From Flammula alnicola (Eukaryota > Basidiomycota > Agaricomycetes > Agaricales > Strophariaceae): a DNA stretch of 64,000 nt. Position numbers and translations under genes: made by a program. The stretch is from positions 186,001 to 250,000 of the forward strand of contig JADNRV010000013.1 of NCBI GenBank assembly GCA_015499995.1, read 5' to 3'. Below the pieces are notes generated by a model. The model was not told the origin of the DNA, did no database searches, and was given only the letters and a program-made list of their open reading frames with translations. This document shows, piece after piece, positions 1 through 13,980 of the stretch (positions are counted from its first letter, which is position 1; each line of letters opens with the position of its first letter).

Positions 1-3000
1 CATAGCGGAGGGCTTGAACAACCTGTGGTATAAAGAAGAAGGTTAGCTCGACAGGGTGCTGAGCCAACACTCGATGGGCATATTGCAGGACTAATGGATC
101 ACTATTGAACCGGCGTTCAAAGAACGTATTTGCTACGATTGGGGGTACCGGAGCCCAGAGCAGTAGGTGCTATGAATAATTAGCCGAGAACCAGAAAATC
201 ATTTAATAAGAATGTACCTTCAGGTTTCTATAGACAAGTGGGTCAAGTCTGTCTCCAAGAAGGAATGCCAGAGCCTCAGGAATGTCGAGAACCTCGATAG
301 TGTTTGATCGAACGAGTTTTTCGACTTCATGACGAATGGTTAGATTCTTGAAGCGTTCCGTAAGATATACAGCGATAGCCGGGTCGACACGCCAGAGAGT
401 CCGAACTACGACGGGCCAAGATGTCTGCAAGCATGAATAAAACAATCAATCCCGGAGATGATCCACATACTTCAAGCAAGGTCCGTTCAGTGCTTCCGAC
501 AAGATCCCCCCCTTTCTTTGTGTCGTTGGTCGGATTTCCCCAGACCGACATGCGAAATATTTCATTCTCAATGAGCAAGCGTAACGGAAGGTTTAAGCTG
601 CGCATTCTTTCCGCATAATCTTTAGTGAAATGTCAGCGGAAGGAAGAGCCAAGAAGATAGAAAAGGCTCACATGTGGCCGTCAAACGAGCGGGTGATAGG
701 CTAGAAATCGCAGGCGGTCCCCTAACAGAGTCCGATTGAAGATATGACAGAAATTCTGAAAGTACTTTGATATCGGCATCAACCTGAACTCGATTAGCTC
801 CATATGACCATCTAAGGAATATTAACACTTCTTGCATTCAACACAGAGGATGATGTTGACATACTGTGGCCGTACAGCGAACCAAGAAAAGGCAACTGTG
901 TAGAGGCATTCTCGCAGCGCATTTTCACAATAAGCATCTAGATGAGAACTTTTCAAAGTCTCAAAACCAAAAAGCAGGAAGGAAAAACGAGCTTCACGCG
1001 ACAAGGCGTGAGTACTGTAGATTATAAGTTCAACATTCATCTTTACGAACGCGGGCATACCTCATGGTTTTGAATGCTCGAGCTGAGCGCAATACTAGAT
1101 GCTGGATAATAAACATGACCCCAGGGCGACGATATCGCGCAGCTTGAAGACGGCTGAAGAGCATTTGCATCACTAGCGCATGGGGGGTAAGGACTCTTCG
1201 GGCGTGTGCCAGCCCACGGTCTATTCTTTCCTTGTCGGTGGGACTGTAGCTGATAGGATGATAAAAGGGATCATCGTAGCTAATGTGCTTCAATAACGAG
1301 GAACAAGGACAGCAAGACGTGCTGGCTCACTTCAATGATTTCGAAAATATCCCTTGATGCAGTCTGATTGTGTCCGACCAAGCAGACAAGATCTCTCCCA
1401 TCAAGGCAACCTCTATGTCAGATTTCTCGGCAATTACCCAACTCCAAGCATCGACCCCTGAAGCAATCGCCGCCGGCGTTGCTACACCAAATGGCAAACT
1501 GACTAGATAGTGCAACAGGTCGTAGTCGTTCTGAAATTTACACGTTGTCAGTTTGAAGAAATAGATCAGAGACACCATCATACCTTTTCTAGGGAAATGA
1601 GGCTTGCCGCACAGCGGAAAAGCAGTCGTCTCAAATCGTGGACGGTCAGCTTGCTATTTTTCCCGCGTATCTCTTCCAAAGTATGGGACAATTTGGATTT
1701 CAAGGCATCGATGTCGGTGGACGGAGCAGTTTCAGGGGGCAACGTTGCTAGTTTGTCAACACCTGATTTATAGGGTCATGCACACAAGCCAATTATAAAA
1801 GGACTTGAGACGAACTTTCTCGATTTGCCAATCGGATCCCAGCAGCCTCTCCCGCAAAGTAGCCTTTAATAGCAATTTGGCTTGATAAAGTCTTCGCGGC
1901 ATCGATTTTCCATTGTGATAGAGACGACAAAGATGCTAGGAAGGCATAGTCAACTTTGGCTCGGTTTGTAACAAATGCATACATACAAAGCTGCCGGTGC
2001 ACCGGTCCAATAGCCTTGCCGAATTGTTCAGCTATGGAAGCGCCCAACTCCGCCGAGTTGATTCCGGCCGACGACTGATTGACAGCGAGATACTTCTTTG
2101 AAATTCGGCGAGCATATGAGCATATAAATATCATCAAGTCATGAGATGCATGTGTACCTGTAATGTAGATTGCAACTCCATGGGGGCACGCCCTAAGGCC
2201 AATTCAAACCAGGTATTGGCGTTTCTCTTCAACTGACCCAGGATATCACTCCGGACTTGGTAACTGTCTGACAGTTGCAGGGTAATACCACTTCTATCTG
2301 AATGGAATTCATAAATGGGGTTGTACTAGACAAGTCGATGGAGAATAAATGGTTGGTGAGGTTGTCTGTTTCTAGGATAGGTGCTCTCACCTCATCCATA
2401 TATTCGTTCTCGCACGCCCGTTGAAGCAGTGTAAGGACCTCCAGAATTGCAAAGACAAGTGTTGGATCGCACATAAGGGAAGGGAAGGACGTGATTAGAC
2501 GATTGAGATATTTCGAAGCAATATCCCGTGCTTTGGCAATACGATGAGTGCTTGAGACGACGAGGGCAAGAAGCTCTGATGAAAGGTGCCTGGGGAGGGC
2601 TTGTTGAGATGCTTTAGAGTTAAGGTCATTGATAGAATCCCGTATGACCTAGTCGGTATGTTGGACTCAGATGCCGATAAACCTTGACTTGAAAACTCAG
2701 CGTACCTTTTCTGCGACGGCCTCCATGCAGGCACTCAACCCTGGATGGTCATTAAGACTATCGTTGATGAAATATGAAACCAATGACGATGGTAACCCAG
2801 ATGCTGAACGCATGCTTTCGATATCATGAAGGGTTAGGATGAATATGATCTGACCAGACGACAGGTAACGGATATCGCTGGCCCGGTACGAAATATAGCT
2901 TGCCAGGAAGCTTCTATGCTTCGAGATCACCTAGAGCAGATGTCAATTCCATTTCAAAAAATGCAGGATGGAATGGAGTAACCGTGTTGGCATATTCTTG

Positions 3001-5750
3001 TCGAATCACAGAATTATATTCAACGTCGCTGGCCACTGCGTCATGGGATTCTTCCACAACCATCGAAGGAGTTTTTACAGCGATGCGAGACAATGCGGGT
3101 TTCAGCCAATCCATCGCCGTTGCTTCATTACTGTCTCCAGTAGTGAAGCCGAAAAGGATACACAAGAACCAGGTATTCCTGAAAAGTGTCACGATATCCG
3201 GAGAAGGGTCTTCTCCAGGATTGAAGTCTGCATGTGCAAGCAAAGCATCAATGGGAAGAAGGAGAGATGCCAATTGTTCTATCATATCATCAGTCTAAAA
3301 TTTGCAATTAGCAAAGCACAGCTTTATGGTCCATCATATCATACACACTTTGATATGATGGTTTGCGATCTTCAAGTTTTGAATGGCAACTCCTTTATCT
3401 GCAAACAAGGTCAAAAGTTCAACAAGATAACTTTCATATAGTTCAGGCCGTCGGTGTAAATCTTGGGCCAAGCGAGTTTGCGCAGCTAAGACCTGGAAAC
3501 CTTGTCAGCGTCACGATTGCTCTTCGACATCTGAACACACCATATTGTTCGAGAAACGAGGGTCATCAGGATTTGCAGAGCGATTGATGGCAGAAAAGGC
3601 TCTGACAATATCATTGAAAGAACTCCGTGGCGCAGTTAAAGCAAGGTCCACAAGATTGTATGCAATAGCAGCTTCGACTGTTGGCTCCGCAGATGGGAGG
3701 CGCTGTAGAAGCATAGATATAGTAAGTCGAGTGACCTGTAAATACATGTATTAGCCATGAAACTCTTGGATTTTTGGCAGCCTGACCTCTTCCATATCGA
3801 ACTCGAGAGCCAGTCTTGTAACAGCTGATATGGTGCTAATACCAATCAATCTTTTCTCGTCTTCAGAAAGACCTCGTAGGCCAGTTTCAAGTGAATGTGG
3901 ATTGCTATGACCATGGGAGGTGAAGGAATAAATGTGGGTATGGATGCTGTTGGAATCGTATATATCCTTGCTTGTTGCTGCAATGTAGTTGAGAAGAGAA
4001 TACATGTTAGACATGATCAAATCATCGCCGGGAGCAAGCTGGGGCCGGTTGAGTATTACGAAGTCAGGAGTGAGTTGAGGAAGCCTACCCTGATACAGAG
4101 GGCCAGACATTTCGCAGCAGCAGATAATGGCGGCGGCACTCTGCTCTCTGAAGCAAACCCATAATCAAAGAGTGGCAAAGGGGAGGTAACGAAGCGTCGC
4201 AAATGGCCAACCATGTTAGGTGCGATATCTGGGAAGCTATCATAACCTTAGATGCCAGTTTCGAGAAGATACAATACATGGAATACCTTCGGACAAGAAC
4301 GGTTGTAGCTTTCAGGGCAGCTTCCTGGGCCAAATTGTCGGAGATGGGAGAGTCTGTGCTAAGCAAAAGGAGAATGCGATTGTATAATTGCTCGTCCACA
4401 TCGCGAAGGGCTAGGCAGCATATAGATGCAAGTTTCTATGTGCACCAGGCGTAAGTTTCAATTTTGGTTCTTAAATATGCCAAACGTACCAAACTTTCAG
4501 AAACCGTTTCCCATGCATAAGTATCAAGAGGAGGAGCAGAATCCATGTCTTCAATCTGGAGCAATAGATCCGTGAAGCACTGCATAGCATACTTGATGGT
4601 GTCCTTCAGAATGGCCTTAGTTTTTTCGCTTTCAATGTCGAGTTCCAGTGCCGCATCTCGCGTTAACGAAAGCCAGGACTGGTTGGCTGCGGCTGCTTCT
4701 ACAACTGGGCTTCTGATTCTGACGGGAGGAGCAAGGACTTGGGCAAGGACCGTCCATTCCGTCTCCAAAACACAGCACACCATGAAGTATCCGCTCAATG
4801 GCCTTCCTTGAGCGACGTAACGTGTAACAAAAGTTTGAACATGGCGGAGGGTATCCGCATCGGCATTTTCCTTCTGAAGAATGTCCACTAGCAAGTGATT
4901 CAAGCGATTGATGATTTTGGGCGAACAAAGACTTTTCAAATGCAATGTTAAAGTTTCCCACTGCGAAAGCGTCCAAAGGTAGGATGTTGAACTAATTGCA
5001 CGGTAAAATCCATGAAGAGCGGGCATCAGTTGTGTGAGCACGTCCAGGGCTAGAAAAACGAGTCAGAAAATTAGGATGGGAGCCTTCACAAAAGGGTTTA
5101 CAAGTGCTATTATGGATTTCCTGGATTGTTTGAGAGACGAAAAAGAATATAGCCGATGTCGCTCGTTCACAGAAGGCGGAGTGCTCGTTTGATATGCGCA
5201 ACAAAGCCGAGATAGTGGAAAATACGAGCTGGTCAGGAAGTGCCCAGTCTATGAAACGAGGTGTGAGGCAGGTGTTACAAAAAAGAGGGGTTAGGCTACC
5301 TGTCCAGGAAAGCGACGTGTCGAAGTCGATAAATGGGACGTCCCGCAAGATGTCAATGAGAACAGATATAACAGTGTCAATGGAATCAGTGATATGCGAG
5401 TTAGGAAAGTCGACAACCAGATCTCCGAAAGCAATACTACAGTGCACCCTCGTAGCAGACTGCTTAAAAGTTAACTCGAGAATGGAAGGCAGAGGCCGTC
5501 TTATTAATGACGCACCATGTAAACCCGTTCAGCGGTGTGCTCTGAGCGCGTCCCTTGCGCCATCTGCTCTCCATGGGTTACAGTATCTACGCGGGTCTGC
5601 ACCCTAGAAGATATAAGTTGCTCTGCAAAACCTCCTTCGTCGTTAGATGCGATGTCGGATAATATTCTTTGGTGTATATTCAATTCAAGGCTGGGAGGCA
5701 CCGCGTCATTACGCAGATTTATCGAGGCATGAAAACTCTTACCAATCCAT
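1..5750 (-). CDS. STT4: Phosphatidylinositol 4-kinase STT4 (PI4K-IIIalpha), N-terminal part, cut by left edge
   Basis: Type III PI 4-kinase makes PI4P at the plasma membrane, feeding PI(4,5)P2 synthesis and PKC/MAPK signalling. The window holds only the helical N-terminal part and the start of the PIK accessory domain; the kinase domain lies beyond base 1. Near the left edge the translation reads TERFKNLTIRHEVEKLV, then after an intron near 168-217 LLLWAPVPPIVANTF, typical of the STT4 helical domain. The first exon is tiny: ATG at 5748-5750, 8 coding bases, then a 52-nt intron (5691-5742) joining to a frame reading LELNIHQRILSDIAS, the usual STT4 N-terminus. Many short introns follow. It is divergent from the next gene, with 246 bp between the proposed starts. 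Identity is firm; inner exon borders are only partly traced. Confidence 0.9.
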
Positions 5751-5996
5751 TGCAGAATAACAGCGCCAGAGTAATTATAAGCACTAATGGTATACAGAGT
5801 TGCCGCTTGACACTGGAAACTTGTCACCTGGAGCTCTATGACATCGATGTTGTCGTCTGTTGATGACGGAAGCTGTTGCCTTTGTTCGCCTGAATGCTCT
5901 TCACTCGTTTACGTGCCTACTTACACTGCTTGAAGTTACAGTAAAGTATCTCTTCATTTCCGCGTATCATCATATCCTCTGATAGCGTCTTCAAGC

Positions 5997-7054
5997 ATGC
6001 CAAGAAGTCCTAGTAAGTTAACTACCACGAAGTCTTCAACTTTGGCTCGGGATCGTGTTTGTACACTGAATGCCACCTCGATACTGCTCCAGTATCTACC
6101 AAGGTTACGAGAAGAAGCATCAGACAGAAACCTCAGAACACGGACAATAATAACTGCAATCTCTCAGACGACCTAAAGAGTGACGGGGATGATGTTCAAG
6201 AGGCAGATAATAAGTTCATACCTTCTGGCTCATGATACACTCCTTGAGCTGATGGCATCCATTGAAAGTAAGAAACTGATCAAAGCTGTTCGATATAGTC
6301 TCGGTAAGAGTGGGCCATTGTCTTGAGAATTTTCACTTACCGATGACAGGGCAAAAATCAAAGAAACCAACTGGACGTTCCGGATTATTTCACTCTCAAC
6401 AAAAGGCTTTATATCTCGAGGCACGGAAAAACGCGAAGGAGTTTGTCAAATCCAGTGTTAATGCCCTGTGAGGACTCTCATCCTCTCGCATATCTGTTTA
6501 AGGATTTTGAAACATGAAGCACAATAGGGAAGATGTTCAAGCCAAGTTGGGTGACGTGCAAGCGCAAGAAATTGGATTCCAGAAATATTATGAAGATTGC
6601 CACCTTCCGAACATTGCTGACAAGGTTTGCCAACTCCCTGCTGGGATTTAGACGACCTACATCTTTTATGCCTACTCCTCTTCAGGAATCATTTGACAAT
6701 CTCTCCTCCCTCTATCCACATATGCTGAAGGATTTAGGGCATAGACGCTCACTGAAACTTGAGGGAGCGAGTACAATGCGTTCGTCATATCAATAGCATC
6801 TGCAAAGGGATTTATGATCTAACATTCGATTATCTGCAGTCAAGGACAATGCCCCTCGCCGTCAAGACGCTCTGAAGGAATTTTCTAAGAACGCTAGGCA
6901 GCAACTCGAACAAGCTAAACAGCAGGAAAAGGTCCGTATATGCGGTCCATCAAACCAAGAGAAGGATGTCATGAACTCTGTTAAAATTGCATCACAGGAC
7001 GCCGAAGAAGCTGCAAAACTGATTGAGCACTTCAAAAACCTGCTGCGTGCATGA
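5997..7054 (+). CDS. Unidentified small, probably coiled-coil protein
   Basis: A spliced gene I do not recognise. The best supported exons read EARKNAKEFVKSSVNAL, spliced to EDVQAKLGDVQAQE, then YYEDCHLPNIADK, then SLYPHMLKDLG. It ends in a charged helical stretch rich in K, E, Q and A (EEAAKLIEHFKNLLRA) with stop at 7052-7054. Convincing introns start near 6302, 6470, 6627 and 6771. The charged heptad-like pattern suggests coiled coil. A kinetochore or spindle coiled-coil subunit would fit its size, but that is a guess. The 5' end is unclear: the ATG at 5997 followed by a GTAAGT donor is the best candidate, and between about 6180 and 6260 the frame must change without an obvious intron. Convergent with the epimerase gene. 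Confidence 0.5.
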
Positions 7055-7355
7055 CAGTCATATTAGGACCAGTCTTACACACATGGTAAAGTAACTGGCA
7101 TCATTAAACGATGTCCGAATTTCACCATGAAGACCGGTCTTTCTTTTCAGATGTCTGAATCGCCATGAAATCCAATGCATGAAGAGAATGTCGGTTTATA
7201 GATTACAATGAATTGAATTCTTCTCTTTTCGTCTAGTGTTCGGCGATTGTACGATGCAGATGTCCTATAATAAAGAACTAAAAAAGTAAAAGTGCTGCAT
7301 AACTGTAGTATAATCATACATCCTCTGTTGAGGTCCCAATTCTCGATGCGACCTC
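7055..7355. other. Convergent intergenic spacer
   Basis: About 300 bases between two convergent genes. AT-rich, presumably the 3' untranslated regions of both. No gene, repeat or RNA seen. Confidence 0.5.
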
Positions 7356-8511
7356 CTAATATTTTGGGAGCATCTCCTCAGAGGCCAGTTCAACAATTTG
7401 GTCGGAACCAGGGTAGCGCGGAAGTTGTAGCTCGAATTTTTCTTCTATGGCTCTATCGCAGATCGCGTTCAGTTCTTGGGATCATCTCTGAGATACACTA
7501 TTTTGTAGATTACATACTTTGGCACAAATCTTCCGCCAAGAAAATGCCTTCCTGTGAAGTCAATGACACCCTGCTTGGGTGCAGTGAGGCTGATCAAAAC
7601 ATTGGCGCGCAGTCCCACCCCAAGATTGTTGCCCTCCTCTACATCCCAGCCTGACGGTATGTCAACAGAGACGATCGGCAGGCGTGATTCATTGAGCAAG
7701 GGCAGAACAACGTCGAAGGGAGCGCGGATTGGTGGTTTGAAAGAAAAGCCGAAAATAGCGTCCAATATTACGTCGCTATGATGCAACGCAGTGCGAAGAT
7801 CGTCGATATCAGTAGATGGGGGGATAATAGGAATTTCCATATTCTCGCATTGCCTTTGAAGACGCTGTTAGGTTTCGATATCAGATACGTTCCCTCGAAT
7901 GGCAAGCGGAAGGTAACATGCTTGGTAAATATCTTTTGAACCAGGCTAGTGTAATCAACGTGGTATCATGAGTGAGATGCTTCTTGCGCAAAGGGATAGT
8001 ACCTTAGGCATGTAGACTGTGGGGCGATATCCAAACATTCCTGCCCAGGGAACGGTCTGTCAAATGCTGTGTGCATATAGAGAGTGGAGCAACACACCAA
8101 GATGCCGAGCAGCGACAAGTCCGTCCCCACCTTGTTTGAAAATGAGCAAGTCGATGCCAATTCTGAAGCTCTACGATAGGTGACGATTCCGGGTGACGTA
8201 CCCTGGTTTCCTGGACCGCAACAAACCAAGACGCGAGGATAGACATCCTTTCGATAGACAGTAGCAAGAGTTTGGGCGCATGCCAACCCAGCAAGTTCCA
8301 TTAACTGATTGATGAGTTAAAATTTCGTCTCGTCAAAGGCTTAGATGGCATCCAAAGTTTCACCTGGTCTAGGCTGAATGCTCCGGCTTTCAAGTTCATG
8401 AGCTCTTCATCGATCTAAAACAATAATCAGATTTATTCAGCATAGATATCAGGATTTGACACGATCTCGGCTCACTTGCTGAGCAATTTTGGCAGTAAGG
8501 TAGCGCATCAT
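7356..8511 (-). CDS. NAXE: NAD(P)H-hydrate epimerase (YjeF N-terminal family)
   Basis: Interconverts the R and S forms of hydrated NAD(P)H so that the paired dehydratase can restore the cofactor; cytosolic or mitochondrial. The start at 8509-8511 gives MMRYLTAKIAQQ. Later exons carry the cofactor-binding signature VLVCCGPGNQG, MFGYRPTVYMPK and the catalytic stretch VDIPSGWDVEEG. The family C-terminus (EKFELQLPRYPGSDQIVEL) follows a roughly 65-nt intron near 7452-7516, and the stop TAG is at 7356-7358. Reading through that intron instead would give a false end at 7469. Length, about 245 residues, fits a stand-alone epimerase without the dehydratase domain. A second ATG at 8508 could also serve. 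Confidence 0.92.
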
Positions 8512-9217
8512 GCTCAAGTATTTAGAAAAAAGCTTGTGCAACGAGCTCGAGTGATGCAATAGTATGCAAAAGGCACTGAGGGAGTCGGACAGGTCACCGA
8601 ACTTCAAATAATAGGATTTGAGAAGATTTGCGGTAGAGAATCTTTCAACCGAGATTTACTGTTTTATAAGCTTTTATAAGGCTGGGCTCGCTATGAGCTC
8701 CGGGAGACTTTGTTTCGGGTAGAACAAGGGTAGAAGGCAGTCAGAAGGGAAATACTTAAGATCGAGGCAGTTTCGAGGCCTGACGAGGAGGGATGACGTC
8801 ATCCTCCATAACTATATTGGGACAGCATCTCGGCAGCTGCCGTGTGTGCGTACAAGTTCCTAGCATCATGAGTACTGAGTACTGAGTACTGAGTCGTTAG
8901 AGGTATATTGGATACAAGATACATCGTCGTAAGTGCTACTTAGTAGTGATAATCCCGTAAAGGTCCACTGAGAAGCATTAATAATATCAAAAAATCCAGG
9001 CATGTCAATTCATATACAACAGATAAATGAAAACGATACCCCATGAAAGGAAAAAAAAAACAATAGAGGAAGAAAGTGAACACATGCGGCGTAGGTACAC
9101 AAATAGATACTGGCATGGTCGTACTCGAATTCCTGAACACCAGTTTCATAGGATTATCCAGCTACGCACTCGCCCTGGGGCTCCGAGGGGAGTCGCATAA
9201 ATTGGTGAAGGATTCAG
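8512..9217. other. Intergenic, upstream of NAD(P)HX epimerase
   Basis: About 700 bases without a convincing coding exon. Holds the epimerase promoter, the 3' region of the MYND gene and a 7-bp tandem repeat at 8870-8894. An A-run lies near 9051-9060. Confidence 0.5.
8870..8894. repeat. Tandem repeat, 7-bp unit GAGTACT, about 3.6 copies
   Basis: The unit GAGTACT repeats without mismatch over 25 bases, about 360 bp upstream of the epimerase start. Short enough to vary in copy number between strains. Confidence 0.9.
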
Positions 9218-10453
9218 CTATACTCTCACACAAACTCGCTTGTGTTCATCCCAATCTTTCCTCTGGTGTTCAGGAGAGCAGTACTTCACGAGCTTGCACT
9301 TGCTGCATGATTGACCAGTGTTCTTCGCGGGTTCAGATGCTGATGAGTCTAAACTCATTTCCGACCCATCGGAGCTCCTATTCGCACTAATGCGCGGTGT
9401 AGAACCCTCGACGAAAGAAACGTCGCAGTCGATCCAGTTACACATGAACTTCGGTTTTACCCTTTTACGCTTCCCCTTGGTCTTGATCTGGAGGATCGAG
9501 GCTTTTTCATGCCCTCTCCTGGGGAAGCGGATCATCTCGCAGTCGTCTGTACAGCAGGGATTGGGACATCCTGTCGGGTAGTCGTAGAATATTTCTTCAT
9601 CGGGGACATAAGCTGGATCCGTGAAGAATATCTGAGAGTAGGATGTGGTTTGGTGAGAGAAGAGGACAAGGAATCGTGGTCGTTTTTCGTAAAGGATGGC
9701 CCGCACAATAAGATCAATTTGAGGAAAACACGGTGTGCGATGTTGACGAAGAAGTTCATGGCTCAAACGGATGTCTAGTTTTAAAATTCATGGTCAGGCA
9801 TGTCAGGGGAGGATGCTATAGCTGTAGCAGACCCACGTTCACGCTGGATCTGGTCCTCTATACTGGGTTTACAACTTCGTCCAAAGCAATATCTAGAGAC
9901 GAGTTTGAAATACTCTGTAATGTCATCCATTTCTTTTCGTCTGAGGTCAGTGACAACAATGTATATTTCGTCACAGCCAGTATCGTGCATTCCACGCAGG
10001 AGCATAAGTTCAGGGAGCTAAATTAGGAGACCTTCAATGAAGACTTGAAGACAACGCGCATCATTAGAGACTCACCATTGTGAAGACCACGGGCATCATT
10101 GATAATCTTCTCTCCTGCATCGCATGGTGATGATAGACATGTGTGGTCCACGTCCGATCAAGAGGAATTAAACGACCTGTGTCAACTGTCCGACAAAAGA
10201 CATTCTCCGGAGCGAAGGGTCCTTTATTCCATGCAATAACCTGCTTTTCGGCCAACTTTGTGATATCTTTGTGCCTCCTCTCTCGTACGTCTTTAAACCA
10301 CTCGTGGTAAGTGTCTTGTCCGATATTGCGATGCTCCAGCCATTTGTCAATAAGCATATCAGTGGAGTCGTGATCTAGGGTAGTCTTGACAAGTTCCGAC
10401 ATAGAGAGGCAAGGCGGTGAGAGGATCGAATAATGGCGTTGTTTGGGAGGCAT
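9218..10453 (-). CDS. MYND-type zinc-finger protein
   Basis: Three exons are traced. ATG at 10451-10453 starts MPPKQRHYSILSPPCL. An intron at 10018-10075 (GTGAGT...TTTAG) joins to LPELMLLRGMHD. A second intron with donor GTGGGT joins IEDQIQRE to HIRLSHELLRQH. The C-terminus carries a MYND finger: CSKCKLVKYCSPEHQRKDW followed by EHKRVC, with the Cys and His zinc ligands typical of this protein-interaction module. A basic stretch (KGKRKRVKPK) precedes it. Such MYND proteins are numerous in mushroom genomes and are mostly uncharacterised; substrate or partner cannot be deduced. The SET domain that accompanies MYND in SMYD methyltransferases is not seen. Confidence 0.8.
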
Positions 10454-11069
10454 GGTGGTACAGAGAAGGTGCGATCGCAGATTGAAAGACAATGCAGAAG
10501 CAGCTGTTGCCCAAAAGAGACTGACAGCATAATTGAAATTTACCCGAAAGGCGCGAACACACCGGCCCTAATCCATCCTGAAACAAAGGCGCCAAAGTTT
10601 TACTTAAGTCTTGACTTTAAGTAGCGCTCAAGTCATATTGTGTCGGAAGGATGATGCTGATCCACTGAATTTAAGTACACCTAAAACACCTTTCACTGTC
10701 ACGATTTGTGGACGACATGAGGCGGATGTGTTCCTGCAACTCACACCCACCTCCGAACTCTCCAAATTCTACAACTGTGAACTTATGAGCAAGCTTATGA
10801 GACCCCATCCGATACTTAATCATGCAAATATTGAAATTCTCAAATGTGCTGGCCACGAAATATGGGCCGACTGAGTAAAATGCATGCATTTTACGGACCA
10901 CCCTTAGTAGTGCGTGCAGAAAGGTAAGGATTAATTTGCTTCAGAGGATCTTTGGGATAGCTGAAGAGTAACACACATCATTAAGAGGGCCCATATCCCT
11001 TTGTAATGATGGCACATTGACAAATACATAGTAATACAAATCCGCGATGGTCGAAGGCATTCATTGCGA
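10454..11069. other. Intergenic between two minus-strand genes
   Basis: Promoter region of the MYND gene and 3' region of the glutaminyl cyclase gene. Open frames here are short and show no family features. Confidence 0.45.
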
Positions 11070-12560
<1,491 letters not shown>

Positions 12561-12753
12561 GCCTCTTAGCCTATTGTTGGTGAGGGGAAAGAGGTGGCGG
12601 CCAGCGCTGGCAGTTGAATGTTTGTGCGACTGAGTGCCTCTCAATTTCTGCCACGCCAAATTGTTCTTACACAGCGGTCTTCCGGCTCGGGCCGCAATAA
12701 GTACTTATATATGATCGCAACCATCGCCAACATTTCCATACCATCCTGTTTAC
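12561..12753. promoter_or_regulatory. Shared divergent promoter (glutaminyl cyclase / TRS23)
   Basis: Only 193 bp separate the two proposed start codons on opposite strands, so both promoters must lie here. No specific binding site assigned. Confidence 0.5.
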
Positions 12754-13334
12754 ATGACTATCTTCAGTCTTTGGGTTCGTGATATTACGGCTCTAGATCT
12801 CGTCTTTTATCTAAGTCCCATTGGATACAGATCATCAATAAAGCTGGAGGATTGGTGTATCAGCGCAACTTTGCAGGTCTTGTACCTTCAGAGACTAATC
12901 TGACGACTTTCTGATTGTTCTTGGACCTTCAGATGGACTTGCTGCTCTCACCTCCAACGAATATCTAGTGCTTGCTGGAACATTGCACGGCATTCACGCC
13001 ATCACGAGTAGGCTATCCCCCATGGGCTCCAGTTCGGGCGTCCAAGTCATCGAAGGCGAAACATTCAAGATGAATATTCTATTGACAGTAACGGGTTTGT
13101 GTCTAGTTGTGTGGCGCGCTCTTTCAAGTTATTGATAAATAAAATTTTCTAGGTACCAAATTCGTTCTATTAACCTCCCTGGCAGACGCAACGGCAGACA
13201 CGGTCCTACAAAAGGTTTATGATGTCTATGCCGATGCAGTTATGAAGAATCCCTTTCACACTCCAGAGATGCCTATCCGAAGTGAAGGCTTCGACATCTC
13301 CATCGGCGTGCTCATTGGAACAGGACAGACGTAG
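12754..13334 (+). CDS. TRS23: TRAPP complex subunit Trs23 (TRAPPC4)
   Basis: Core subunit of the TRAPP complexes that activate Rab1/Ypt1 in ER-Golgi traffic. First coding exon is 21 bases (MTIFSLW, 12754-12774). A 56-nt intron (12775-12830, with an unusual GTTCGT donor) leads to IINKAGGLVYQRNFAG. The next exon reads LTSNEYLVLAGTLHGIHAI and SRLSPMGSSSGVQVIE, the signature of the Sybindin/longin fold. The last exon ends NPFHTPEMPIRSEGFD, with stop at 13332-13334. At about 150 residues it is at the short end for the family but complete at both ends. Confidence 0.92.
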
Positions 13335-13980
13335 TATAACTAAACTCTTTCATGATTGAAGCTTCTCGTGAACGTGACAAAATAGTAAGGCATATCTCAT
13401 GTCCTAAGATGCTAATGTCCCACCTTCAAATTTTTTTCTATATTAGAGCCATGCCCTCTGGGATCCTCTACACTGCTGGGCATATTCTTTCGTCAAGCGA
13501 AGTTTCATTCAGCACATTGCCCAGGCATTTAGACTGCCCTTCTCTTCGTTTTTTTCAGTTGTATAACCAGTTCTGTAATATTCTATGGTTCTCCTCGAGC
13601 TCCTCAGCGGCCTACCTTGCTACAGTTTTCTGTTCTGCTCTGTCCATCTGACCGTGTTACACCTACCAGGGCCACATCCATCGGGCCAACTCTTGCTGCT
13701 ACCGTCCGTTTTCTTCTCCGGGCAATATTACTGGTCGTTATCCAATAATGCTCATCGGACCAATCCAATTGGCCAAGTTGTAAAGCGTTAGCTGGCTATA
13801 TATTGAATTTCCTGGAATTTTCTGCTCAGTGAAGTTCTTGCGGATATTGTCTCGAGAGTCGAATTTTCGGAGTGTCCCTTATGGTCATGTGACACCTTGC
13901 GGACAAAAAGACGCATTTATTTCAATCAGTCTGATTCTCATACTACATCCTTCACTTCTTTTGATCCTGGTTTCTTTGGC
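13335..13980. other. Intergenic, promoter of HOP1
   Basis: About 650 bases, T-rich. One 99-codon open frame at 13352-13651 has no family features and is probably chance. Should contain the HOP1 promoter; I could not identify a meiotic control element by eye. Confidence 0.45.

Noticed and set aside
13352..13651. 99-codon open frame before HOP1
   Set aside because: Low-complexity Ser/Phe-rich translation, no conserved segments, sits in the promoter region of HOP1.
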